Positions 18,650 through 25,556 of a stretch of 32,111 nt of DNA are shown here, piece by piece. The stretch covers positions 1 through 32,111 of the forward strand of contig JAHEJC010000024.1 of the NCBI GenBank assembly GCA_024639065.1. Direction: 5' to 3'. How positions within the stretch are numbered: the stretch's first letter is position 1; every line of letters starts with the position of its first letter. Source of the DNA: Lewinellaceae bacterium. GTDB lineage: Bacteria; Bacteroidota; Bacteroidia; Chitinophagales; Saprospiraceae. A program made the position numbers and the translations under genes. A model generated the notes under the pieces. It saw nothing but the letters and a program-made list of their open reading frames with translations. It searched no databases and was not told the DNA's origin.

Positions 18650-19858
18650 TTATTCCATCCATTTTGCGCTGTCTGGATTGCTTTGAAAATGAATTTTAGT
18701 GGCATTTGAAAATATTTTGGTGAATCCCCGTACGTCATCACCGGTCCATCCCTGATTCATTTCTCCATATTGTCCGGCTTTGGATCGCATCAAATCATTT
18801 TTGGCATCAATGCCTAAACATTCAAACCGGTAGGGACTCAACCGGACTAGTACATCACCGCTGACCAGTTTTTGGCTATCGGCAAGAAATTTTTCAATGT
18901 TGCGCATGACCGGATCCAGAAATTGGCCTTCATGTAAAAACATTCCATACCAATTTGCCAATTGTTCCTTCCAATATTGTTGCCATTTGGTCAAGATATG
19001 TTTTTCTAATAAATGGTGTGCCTTTATCAATATGAGTGGGCCTGGAGCCTCAAATCCAACGCGGCCTTTAATCCCAATAATTGTATCCCCTACATGAATA
19101 TCTCGGCCTATGGCGAATCCACCCGCAATCTTGTTTAAATATTCGATCAATAGAGTAGGGTGTCGGTATTTTTTCTTATTCAACCCGGTAATATTTCCAG
19201 ATTCAAAAGTGAGTCGGATGGTGTGTGGTTCTTCAGATTTGAGTTGATTGGGCCAGGCGGTCTCTGGTAAATATTTATCAGAAGTCAAGGTTTCTTTACC
19301 GCCAACACTGGTACCCCATAATCCTTGATTTATGGAGTATTGGGCTTGCGCCCATTCCAGTTCAACCCCCCGTTTTTTCAAGTAATTTACTTCCTGTTTT
19401 CTAGTTAACTTTTGATCTCTTATTGGCGTGATAATTTCCATTTCTGGTGCAAGGATCTCAATCACTGAATCAAATCGCACCTGGTCATTGCCAGCTCCGG
19501 TGCTTCCATGCGCAATTGCCTGGGCATCTATCTGCTTAGCATACTTCACCAATTCAATAGCTTGGAAAACTCTTTCTGCACTTACGCTTAAAGGATAAGT
19601 GTTGTTGCGAAGTACATTTCCAAAAAGTAAATATTTAATGCACTTGTCATAGTAAGTTTTAGTTGCATCAATCAACTTAAACTTTGATGCTCCTAGAGAA
19701 AGAGCTTTTGCCTTGAGTGATTTCACTTCGTTTTTATCAAATCCACCCGTCTGTATGGTTACTGCTAGCACATCAAATCCTAGCTCTTCAGTAAGATATT
19801 TTATACAATATGAAGTATCCAGGCCACCACTGTATGCTAAAACCACTTGCTTTTTCAT
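18650..19858 (-). CDS. argG: Argininosuccinate synthase
   Basis: Joins citrulline and aspartate with ATP to form argininosuccinate. The 402 residues match the family. The ATP-pyrophosphatase loop is AYSGGLDTS (8-16); the second conserved block is HGSTGAGNDQVRFD; the citrulline/aspartate-binding segment SINQGLWG is also present. The sequence resembles the divergent Bacteroidota ArgG group more than the E. coli form, judged by eye. It overlaps the upstream GNAT gene by 4 bases (ATG within the terminator codon region), which ties the GNAT product to arginine synthesis. It lies first among the classical arg genes although it acts sixth in the pathway. Confidence 0.96.
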   Translation of the reverse strand: MKKQVVLAYSGGLDTSYCIKYLTEELGFDVLAVTIQTGGFDKNEVKSLKAKALSLGASKFKLIDATKTYYDKCIKYLLFGNVLRNNTYPLSVSAERVFQAIELVKYAKQIDAQAIAHGSTGAGNDQVRFDSVIEILAPEMEIITPIRDQKLTRKQEVNYLKKRGVELEWAQAQYSINQGLWGTSVGGKETLTSDKYLPETAWPNQLKSEEPHTIRLTFESGNITGLNKKKYRHPTLLIEYLNKIAGGFAIGRDIHVGDTIIGIKGRVGFEAPGPLILIKAHHLLEKHILTKWQQYWKEQLANWYGMFLHEGQFLDPVMRNIEKFLADSQKLVSGDVLVRLSPYRFECLGIDAKNDLMRSKAGQYGEMNQGWTGDDVRGFTKIFSNATKIHFQSNPDSAKWME

Positions 19859-20436
19859 ATTTTATTTTTTTCAATGATTAAATGAGATAAGTCTAAATCA
19901 GGTTTTTCTATTTTTGAGGGAGCCAACATGCCGGTGCATAGACAGAGTTTTCTGTCGTTGCGTATTAGGATATCATAATTAGGACAACTCTTACATCCGT
20001 TCCAAAACGTTTCATCCTGAGTAAGCTCTGAGAAGGTAACCGGTTTATAGCCCAAATCTGAATTAATTTTCATGACCGCTAAGCTGGTGGTAATTCCAAA
20101 TACTTTTGCTTCAGGATATTTATTTCTTGCTAATTGAAATACAAATTGCTTAATCTTTTTGGCATAGCCCATTTTCCTGAATCGGGGATCTATGATTAGT
20201 CCCGAGTTAGCAACATATTTAGCGGTTGACCAGGTTTCAATATAACAAAAGCCTACCAGTTGTTCCCCAGATAAAGCAATAACTGCATTACCTGATTCCA
20301 TCTTCTCGATTAAATAGGCTGGTTTTCTTTGGGCAATTCCTGTTTTTCGCTCGGTGGCGGAGATCCTATACATTTCACTGAGTTGCTCAGCATATTTTGA
20401 ATGTAATTTATTTGCTATCTCAATCGAAGCATCCAT
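19855..20436 (-). CDS. GNAT acyltransferase, likely N-acylglutamate synthase of the arginine operon
   Basis: The ATG at 20436 gives 193 residues; a TTG three codons earlier (20445) is less likely. The centre has the GNAT fold: a strand with QLVGFCYIETW, then SGLIIDPRFRKMGYAKKIKQF, the acyl-CoA loop in R/Q-x-x-G-x-G/A form, and a later strand with VFGITTSLAVMKINSDLGY. The C terminus has four close cysteines, CKSC and CLC, 14 residues apart, which could bind a metal. No argA or argJ is present in the otherwise complete cluster, and this gene overlaps argG by 4 bases, so it is the natural candidate to make N-acetyl- or N-succinylglutamate from glutamate and acyl-CoA. Genetic work in other Bacteroidota has proposed such a role for argG-adjacent GNATs, as far as I recall. 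Substrate is inferred. Confidence 0.8.
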   Translation of the reverse strand: MDASIEIANKLHSKYAEQLSEMYRISATERKTGIAQRKPAYLIEKMESGNAVIALSGEQLVGFCYIETWSTAKYVANSGLIIDPRFRKMGYAKKIKQFVFQLARNKYPEAKVFGITTSLAVMKINSDLGYKPVTFSELTQDETFWNGCKSCPNYDILIRNDRKLCLCTGMLAPSKIEKPDLDLSHLIIEKNKI

Positions 20437-20442
20437 GAAAAA

Positions 20443-20450
20443 CAAATTTA
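20443..20450 (-). promoter_or_regulatory. Candidate -7 box for the arginine operon
   Basis: On the minus strand this reads TAAATTTG, an exact TAnnTTTG match, ending six bases before the ATG at 20436. If used, transcription would begin at or very near the start codon and the first gene would be almost leaderless. No convincing -33 TTTG box was seen, so this is tentative. Confidence 0.3.
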
Positions 20451-20486
20451 TTCGTTAATATAAAGTTGTAAAAAAGAATTTGGAAT

Positions 20487-20533
20487 GCAGGGACTTACCC
20501 TGCGGTAGAGAAGAAGTAGCGCCCCCAAGGGCG
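20487..20533. promoter_or_regulatory. Two adjacent GC-rich hairpins upstream of the arginine operon
   Basis: Hairpin one is GCAGGG-ACTTA-CCCTGC (20487-20503) and hairpin two is CGCCC-CCAA-GGGCG (20520-20533). They stand out in an otherwise AT-rich 300-base divergent region. Neither is followed by a T-run on either strand, so they are not obvious terminators. They lie beyond the candidate arginine promoter box (upstream, minus strand) and about 210 bases before the plus-strand gene. Function unknown; an operator or RNA structure is possible. The rest of 20446-20740 shows nothing else I can name. Confidence 0.4.
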
Positions 20534-20740
20534 ATGAAAATTGCGGCGAACAGAAATAAATATGTATAATTTATCATCCATATGAGCTTGCAAGGTATTA
20601 TTATTAGCTAATAAATACAACCATTTTTATGATTTTTTAATTGTTTGGTTAAATTTATTGCAATCAATTAAATAGTCGATAGAAATAGTTATGACGGTTT
20701 CATAAACTTGATTCTTTCTTGAAAATAACATCTCAACTAA

Positions 20741-21919
20741 ATGAAAAAAATCAAAGCCCTGCATTATTTGTTGTTTTTAGGCTTTTTTTATTTAACTGTT
20801 CCAGTGGTCAATGGTCAGAAGTCAAGTAATTACGAAGTTTCTTCGCTCAAGATTCTCGTCGAAAGTAAGCTGGATCTACTTTTTACGACGATCAAGATCC
20901 AAGGTAAACCCTACAAATTTTTGATTGATACGGGTGCTCCCTTTGTCTTATTTGAGAAGAATAAAAAAAAGGTCAAGTTGAATAAATCCAAAAAGATTAA
21001 GACCAGAGATAGCAATCAAAATGTCAAAAAAGTCAGATCTGTTTTTTTGGATGACATTGCAATTGGTGATCTTAAATATGACCAGGTTAGGGCATTACTG
21101 TTAAATTTGGATGGTCCCATACTGAATTGCCTGGAATTTGACGGTATTCTAGGCGCGAATTTGATGGCAAATGCCGTGTGGCAATTTCATAAGGATAGCC
21201 ATTATGTATTGATTGCTACGGATACTACCGGATTACTGTCGCCTGATCATGATGCGCAAGTTATGAAACTCAAGGGTTGGCAAAAGAGCCCCTATATCTC
21301 GGTTACTATTAATCGAGATGATCCCATTGATGCGTTGTTTGATACCGGATTCACCAACTACTTTACTTTACCCAGTAAACATTTTAATTCGCTTCAATCA
21401 GAATTTTCCAACCTGGGGGTTAAGAAATTTTTTGGCTTTGGGTCTGAAGGAGCCTTCGGAAGGACATTAGAAACGACTACTTATATTTCCGTTGACTCAC
21501 TGGTAGTAGGCGACCATATTTTTTCACCAGCCTCTTTTCATCTTGATAATGATGATAATGCTAAGATTGGAGTAAAATTTTTAAATGATCGCGTTGTGAC
21601 GCTGGACTTCATTAATAAGATGTTTTATTTTTCAAATCAGCAAGCTGAAGCATCCATCAGTGCAGAGTCCTTTGGATTTTCCCCAAATATCCGTAATGGT
21701 CAAATCATTGTAGGCACCATTAAAAGAGGCTCGTCCTTAGAAAAAAGAATTTCGATAGGCGATCTCATCGTTCAGGTAAATGATCAGGAACTTAGCGATC
21801 CTTGCAAGGACTTATTGGTACTGAGAAATTTAATGAACTCTTCCACTGTATTAACCTTTAAAATTAAAACCAAAAATGGAATAAAGGAAATAAGGGCGAT
21901 CAAACAAAATATTTTTTGA
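20741..21919 (+). CDS. Secreted retropepsin-like aspartyl protease with C-terminal PDZ domain
   Basis: The 392 residues start with a signal peptide (MKKIKALHY, a hydrophobic core, then VVNGQ around 22-26). The body is a two-lobed retropepsin-like domain of the bacterial aspartyl-protease family: the first catalytic motif is LIDTGAPF with Asp63-Thr-Gly, the second is LFDTGFTNY with Asp201-Thr-Gly. Each is followed by a hydrophobic strand, and GILGANLM sits in the first lobe as in pepsin-like folds. The C-terminal 85 residues (about 305-390) look like a PDZ domain (SPNIRNGQIIVGTI...SIGDLIVQVND). Both catalytic aspartates are intact, so it is probably active in the periplasm or outside the cell. 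No operon partner: it is divergent from the arginine operon and followed by 613 bases of non-coding DNA. The substrate is unknown. Confidence 0.85.
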   Translation: MKKIKALHYLLFLGFFYLTVPVVNGQKSSNYEVSSLKILVESKLDLLFTTIKIQGKPYKFLIDTGAPFVLFEKNKKKVKLNKSKKIKTRDSNQNVKKVRSVFLDDIAIGDLKYDQVRALLLNLDGPILNCLEFDGILGANLMANAVWQFHKDSHYVLIATDTTGLLSPDHDAQVMKLKGWQKSPYISVTINRDDPIDALFDTGFTNYFTLPSKHFNSLQSEFSNLGVKKFFGFGSEGAFGRTLETTTYISVDSLVVGDHIFSPASFHLDNDDNAKIGVKFLNDRVVTLDFINKMFYFSNQQAEASISAESFGFSPNIRNGQIIVGTIKRGSSLEKRISIGDLIVQVNDQELSDPCKDLLVLRNLMNSSTVLTFKIKTKNGIKEIRAIKQNIF

Positions 21920-22532
21920 TTTTGTGAAATGACGGTATTATCCGATCCATTTTGATTATCTGTCTATTACCTAATATTACGTGAGGAAAAGTCCCAAATT
22001 TCATTACATGGGTTGAATAACTTACACCGCATGCTGACCTTAGGTATAACCTGATTAAACCTAATCTATGACCAAAATGCCTTTAAAAATCAAGTTCCAA
22101 AACCCGCTGGATCGATTTTGAATTTCCGGAGTCATTCTGTGCCTTGGTTGTAGATGGATTTCCATCAACACATAGTAGGTATCATAGATCCTGTTGTTTG
22201 GGTTTTATAGGTTACATAACAGGAGAACGATTTAATAGTTACGCCATTAAATCTGTTTTTTATTAATGAACATTTGGTACTGCGAGGGCTGCACCATAAA
22301 GCTTCGACGAGCTTGCCACCCTCCTACTGAACAGTCTATAAACATGAGCAGTATTTTATTTAATTCGCCATGATCGAAGTAGTATGTGCTTGACCTATAA
22401 TTATAATGTCGATAAACCAGGCAGGTAAATGTACGCTGAGATATTTTTGTGGTGGATATAACCAAGTTGCCTATAATCCAAGAATGAAGTAAGCATATTG
22501 CGTACAAGCAAAGAATTAGTTATCTTAGAGTT
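21920..22532. other. Non-coding spacer with structured elements
   Basis: No credible gene is present in these 613 bases. Short frames on the minus strand (22247-22507 and 22401-22655) have no recognisable motif and no signal of coding. The stretch contains a perfect palindrome GATGGA-TT-TCCATC at 22153-22166 and the nested hairpin listed at 22279-22335. Its composition differs locally (a GC-rich patch at 22281-22325) from the AT-rich surroundings. It may be decayed mobile DNA marking the left border of the accessory zone. Confidence 0.5.
22279..22335. other. Nested inverted repeat, possible structured RNA or mobile-element remnant
   Basis: Three arm pairs nest: ACTG/CAGT (22279-22282 with 22332-22335), GAGGG/CCCTC (22284-22288 with 22319-22323), and AAGCT/AGCTT (22299-22303 with 22310-22314). 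Read on the minus strand it contains ACTGTTCAGTAGG, nearly the same as the ACTGTTCTGTAGG that ends the domain V remnant at 26505-26521. It does not itself fold into a 34-nt domain V, so I do not call it an intron. Confidence 0.35.
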
Positions 22533-22871
22533 GTGGAGCTTAGAATCATAAAATGGAAAAACGCGATTGATCATTGTAAGTCGGATAAGAAAATGCTTAA
22601 AGCATTTCATAGATTCTATCAAGTAGCGAATGATGCTTATTGGAAAACTCCGCAAGATATTATCAAAACATACGACAATTCTGATTTAGTTACTTGCAAA
22701 AAGCAGGGGACTTCAAGAATTGTATTTAGCATTGGGCGGAATAAATATAGATTGATAGTGGGTTATTACTTTGGGACCAACCAAACAATATTATATGTGA
22801 AATTCGTAGGTACTCAGAAACAATATGATTTAATCGATACCTGCAAGGTGGACATGTTCAAAAGCAATTAA
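22533..22871 (+). CDS. higB: HigB-family toxin of type II toxin-antitoxin system
   Basis: This 112-residue protein, started by GTG at 22533 (MELRIIKW), matches the RelE-like HigB toxin family: basic helical N-terminal half, the YWKTPQDI segment, then the beta-sheet core RIVFSIGRNKYRLIVGY and the C-terminal FVGTxKxYDxID motif. Such toxins cleave mRNA on the ribosome. The family usually has histidine in the last motif (GTHxEYD); here the residue is Gln95 (CAG codon), giving FVGTQKQYD, which may weaken or abolish activity. The gene is one base ahead of higA in the toxin-first order typical of higBA. It opens the accessory zone. Family assignment is firm; activity is uncertain. Confidence 0.9.
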   Translation: MELRIIKWKNAIDHCKSDKKMLKAFHRFYQVANDAYWKTPQDIIKTYDNSDLVTCKKQGTSRIVFSIGRNKYRLIVGYYFGTNQTILYVKFVGTQKQYDLIDTCKVDMFKSN

Positions 22872-22872
22872 A

Positions 22873-23274
22873 ATGAAATACACAAAAATAAAGTCAGACG
22901 AACAATACAACGAGTATTGTGAATTACATGAAAAAATGACCTATAAGAACTATAAGTCAAACATTGAAGAGATCGAGTTGCTCGAAATCTTAATAGATGA
23001 ATACGAACATCGAACTATTGAAACACCAAAAGGAATGAATCCTATTGAGGTGATTTCATATCTTCTGGAAGAAAATGATATTAGCAAATCACAATTAGCA
23101 AAAGACCTCAAGGTTTCACGACAACTCATTACTGATATTTTAAATTATCGTAGAAATATCAGTAAAATAATGGTGAATAAACTTTCTGAAAGATTCAACC
23201 TAAATCCGGCTGCTTTTAGTAAGCCTTACAAACTGAAAATTACCAAGCCAAAAAGTGTAAGACAAACCGCATAA
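22873..23274 (+). CDS. higA: HigA-family antitoxin with XRE-type HTH
   Basis: This 133-residue protein has a helical N-terminal half (about 1-60, rich in Glu and Lys, ending in KGMNPIEVISYLLEEND) and a helix-turn-helix of the XRE/Cro type (about 68-115: SKSQLAKDLKVSRQLITDILNYRRNIS), followed by NKLSERFNLNPAAF, the usual ending helix of HigA. It should bind and neutralise the HigB product and repress its own promoter. It starts one base after higB and is clearly co-transcribed. I see no clear operator palindrome immediately upstream of higB. Confidence 0.91.
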   Translation: MKYTKIKSDEQYNEYCELHEKMTYKNYKSNIEEIELLEILIDEYEHRTIETPKGMNPIEVISYLLEENDISKSQLAKDLKVSRQLITDILNYRRNISKIMVNKLSERFNLNPAAFSKPYKLKITKPKSVRQTA

Positions 23275-23445
23275 AATGAAAGGGGACTAAAGGTAACAAG
23301 GTGCATGATTTCATCCCGCCATGAAGGAAGGAATATTTAAATATTATTAATATTTTTAGTGTAAGATTAAACTTCTATATAGAAGAAGGTGGGCGTGACG
23401 ATACATGCTCCGGATCCGTTGGTAGTCATTTAAAAAGACAACACT

Positions 23446-24150
23446 ATGGCTAAAAAAAAATACTATAAATACGCACATTTCTATTTAGCTCTTGGGTTGG
23501 TAGTCGTAATTATTGGATTTAGCAAAACCTATTTTAATAAACTAGGTGAATTTTCCTTTTTTCATCATTTGCACGGAATAAGTGCAACTCTATGGATGAT
23601 ACTGCTCATTATACAACCTTATTTATTCCAAAAAGGCAGACTGAAAATGCATAGATTGCTTGGCTGGTCCTCATTGGTATTAGTGCCTTTAATAATTATT
23701 GGTGGTATCATAATGATGACAATAATGATTCAAGGGCAGGCAAATTATCCGCCAAATATTGTTTATACACTTGCATTTATTGATGTGTGTACATTGATTG
23801 GTTTTGCCTTATTATATGTCCTTGCATTATATTTTCGGAAAAATTTGATGCTTCATTCACGATTTATGGTAAGTACCATTTTCGGACCTCTTGTGCCTGC
23901 GTTAACCAGATTATTTCTAATCGTTTTGGGGATTGCTTCTAACTTTACTGATGCTTTAACTTATTCTTATCTAATCATAGAATTGGTTCTAGTGGTGATC
24001 ATTTGGAAAGAAAGAAATGCAAAGGAAATTAAATTTACATATCTTCCTTTTTTGATTTTTATTATAGCTCAACACATATTAATGTATTATGTCAATGATT
24101 GGAACTGGTGGAAAACATTAATGGATAATTTCGCTAACTATTCGTCTTGA
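23446..24150 (+). CDS. Multi-pass membrane protein, DUF2306-like
   Basis: This 234-residue protein has about seven hydrophobic segments (roughly 12-27, 43-60, 73-95, 105-130, 147-165, 170-187, 195-212) and a basic N terminus MAKKKYYKY. Conserved-looking histidines sit at segment ends: HHLHG (40-43), KMHRLLGW (His69) and LMLHSRFM (His137). The spacing of K/RGRLKxHRxxGW and RKNLxLHxRFM recalls DUF2306-type membrane proteins, where such histidines have been suspected to bind haem. The assignment is by eye and moderate. It stands alone between higBA and the VOC genes, with a 171-base spacer before it and a 374-base spacer after it. No function can be stated. Confidence 0.75.
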   Translation: MAKKKYYKYAHFYLALGLVVVIIGFSKTYFNKLGEFSFFHHLHGISATLWMILLIIQPYLFQKGRLKMHRLLGWSSLVLVPLIIIGGIIMMTIMIQGQANYPPNIVYTLAFIDVCTLIGFALLYVLALYFRKNLMLHSRFMVSTIFGPLVPALTRLFLIVLGIASNFTDALTYSYLIIELVLVVIIWKERNAKEIKFTYLPFLIFIIAQHILMYYVNDWNWWKTLMDNFANYSS

Positions 24151-24524
24151 TGGTATAGAAATCAAAAAAACGAACCACCAATAAATAAGGCTTCAATCGG
24201 CCCACCGGGCCAAGATTGAAGCCCCTGTTGATCGAAGTTGCCTAAAATTTTCTCCCTTAGGAAATAGCAAAGTAGAGTCCTGGTTAAATCAGCAATCCGG
24301 AGTAAGAAATAGAACCATCAAAAAGAGACAGCACCTTATTAATTTTTTTTCTAAGTAAAAAACGATTGAAGTTCAATTTTTCCTCGGCAAATTAATTTCC
24401 CTTGCTAACGTTCCCTTAGTGATATGATGATTATCTTAGCCATATGACTAAAAAAAGTATGCTGTTAATCAATGACTTAGCGAACGTTTTGTGCATAATT
24501 TACCTAACATAACAATAGCATGCA
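24151..24524. other. Non-coding spacer with repeat hairpin and second inverted repeat
   Basis: 374 bases without a gene. It contains copy 1 of the hairpin repeat (24179-24236), a small palindrome ATTGAA-G-TTCAAT near 24365, and an inverted repeat TTAGTGATATG/CATATGACTAA (24416-24451, 10 of 11 bases pair) framed by AACGTT at 24407-24412 and again near 24484. The arrangement of a stem flanked by AACGTT boxes resembles a recombination site, but I cannot assign it. Confidence 0.45.
24179..24236. repeat. Hairpin repeat, copy 1
   Basis: The unit is CAATAAATAAGG, a 35-nt hairpin, then TGTTGATCGAA. The hairpin (24189-24223) pairs GGCTTCAATC with GATTGAAGCC and GGCCC with GGGCC around ACC. Copy 2 at 25353-25407 keeps both flanks and the outer stem pattern while the inner stem differs but still pairs. 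It starts 28 bases after the membrane-protein stop. On the minus strand the stem is followed by TTATTTATT, so terminator activity for that strand is possible. Confidence 0.7.
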
Positions 24525-24923
24525 ATGAATGAAAACGCAGGAACTTTTCGATTCACATATTTTACAGATAAATATGATGAAACTTGTGACTTTTACAAAA
24601 ACAAATTGGCTTTTAGTTTAGAGCATTCTTGGAATAGAAATGAAGATGATAAAGGTGCTCTTTTCAAGATAGGTCAAGGGTTAATTGAAATCCTGCAACG
24701 GCCAAAAGACCCTGAAAATAAATATTCCGCTTTGGACTATCGCATGCCGCAAGGAGTGTTTACAGGTATTCAGGTTTGGAACATTGACGAATTATTTAAT
24801 ATGTATAAAGAGAAAGAAATTCCTTTCAAACAGGAGATAATGAATCAGCCTTGGGGCCATAGAAGTTTCTATGTTAATGAGCCAAATGGATTGGTACTGG
24901 GTTTCTATCAAGAACAATTTTAA
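24525..24923 (+). CDS. VOC (glyoxalase/bleomycin-resistance fold) family protein
   Basis: This 132-residue protein is a single vicinal-oxygen-chelate module: FRFTYFTDKYDETCDFYKNKL opens the first beta-alpha-beta unit, GALFKIGQGLIEILQ ends it, and GIQVWNIDELFNMYKEK with RSFYVNEPNGLVLGFYQ forms the second. These are the typical strands of VOC proteins, including the final xPxGxxxxF/Y turn. Such proteins include metal-dependent isomerases, dioxygenases and antibiotic-binding proteins. One candidate metal ligand is Glu55 (IEIL); others are less clear. It precedes the second VOC gene by 42 bases on the same strand and the two are probably co-transcribed. The substrate is unknown. Confidence 0.82.
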   Translation: MNENAGTFRFTYFTDKYDETCDFYKNKLAFSLEHSWNRNEDDKGALFKIGQGLIEILQRPKDPENKYSALDYRMPQGVFTGIQVWNIDELFNMYKEKEIPFKQEIMNQPWGHRSFYVNEPNGLVLGFYQEQF

Positions 24924-24965
24924 TTACTAATTAAACCAAGAATCAATTATAAAAAACAAAGAGAT

Positions 24966-25343
24966 ATGGAATTTAGAAGTGCAAGACATACTGACAACTT
25001 AGAGCTAATTGAAGAATTTTATACCAAAATCATCGGATTGAAAGTTCTGTTTTCTTTTGAAAATCATAATAATTATAGCGGTGTCTTTATTGGTAAACAA
25101 GACCACAATTGGCATCTAGAGTTTACAACTTCTAAAAACAAAGCAGAACATAAATTTGATATCGAGGATATTTTGGTTTTTTATCCTACTGGAAAGGATG
25201 AATACGATGAAATTGTTGAAAAAATTGAGGCAAATAATATTGAAAAAATAAAGTCAAGAAATCCTTTTTGGAATGACAACGGAATTATGATTCAAGATCC
25301 TGATGGTTTTGGGGTAATAGTGAGCAACTTAAAGATAAAATAA
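24966..25343 (+). CDS. VOC family protein, YycE-like
   Basis: This 125-residue VOC protein resembles Bacillus subtilis YycE along its length: RSARHTDNLELIEEFYTKIIGLKVLFSF at the start, HNWHLEFTTSKNK in the middle, ILVFYPTGKDEYDEIV, and NPFWNDNGIMIQDPDGFGVIVSN at the end. The WHLEFT and DPDGFGVIV segments carry the usual metal-side strand residues (His, Glu). It is an uncharacterised family, so no reaction can be stated. The gene ends nine bases before copy 2 of the hairpin repeat, so the VOC pair lies between the two repeat copies. GAGAT lies four bases from the start codon as a weak ribosome site. Confidence 0.82.
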   Translation: MEFRSARHTDNLELIEEFYTKIIGLKVLFSFENHNNYSGVFIGKQDHNWHLEFTTSKNKAEHKFDIEDILVFYPTGKDEYDEIVEKIEANNIEKIKSRNPFWNDNGIMIQDPDGFGVIVSNLKIK

Positions 25344-25352
25344 AACCATGCA

Positions 25353-25407
25353 CAATAAATAAGGATTCATGCAGTCTAACAGACCGAGCTTGAATCCTGC
25401 TGACGAA
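25353..25407. repeat. Hairpin repeat, copy 2
   Basis: CAATAAATAAGG (25353-25364) is identical to copy 1, and TGCTGACGAA (25398-25407) matches its right flank with one change and one missing base. The hairpin at 25363-25397 is also exactly 35 nt: GGATTCA pairs with TGAATCC, GC with GC and GTCT with AGAC around AAC. Outer and inner stems differ in sequence from copy 1 yet still pair, so the structure seems to be what is kept. The two copies begin 1,174 bases apart in direct orientation. Confidence 0.7.
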
Positions 25408-25556
25408 TCATGTAAGCACAAGAGTGTTGAGCTGTATCGATTCAAGCCCTAGAAGGAAAGCATTACAAACGCACCTGAATTAGAATGATTATGATTTAGA
25501 AGAAGAAGCTGACAAACTCGCATCTGAAGTAAGTGAGATACAAACACTAAACTCAG

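Noticed and set aside
22329-22362. A second group II intron domain V at the left border
   Set aside because: The segment ends in GTTC like domain V, but the 34 bases upstream do not start with GAG and do not fold into the required stem.
22247-22655. Two overlapping minus-strand open frames in the spacer before higB
   Set aside because: No recognisable motif; they cover the structured element and the start of higB. One reads CSVGGWQARR, which I could not tie to any family.
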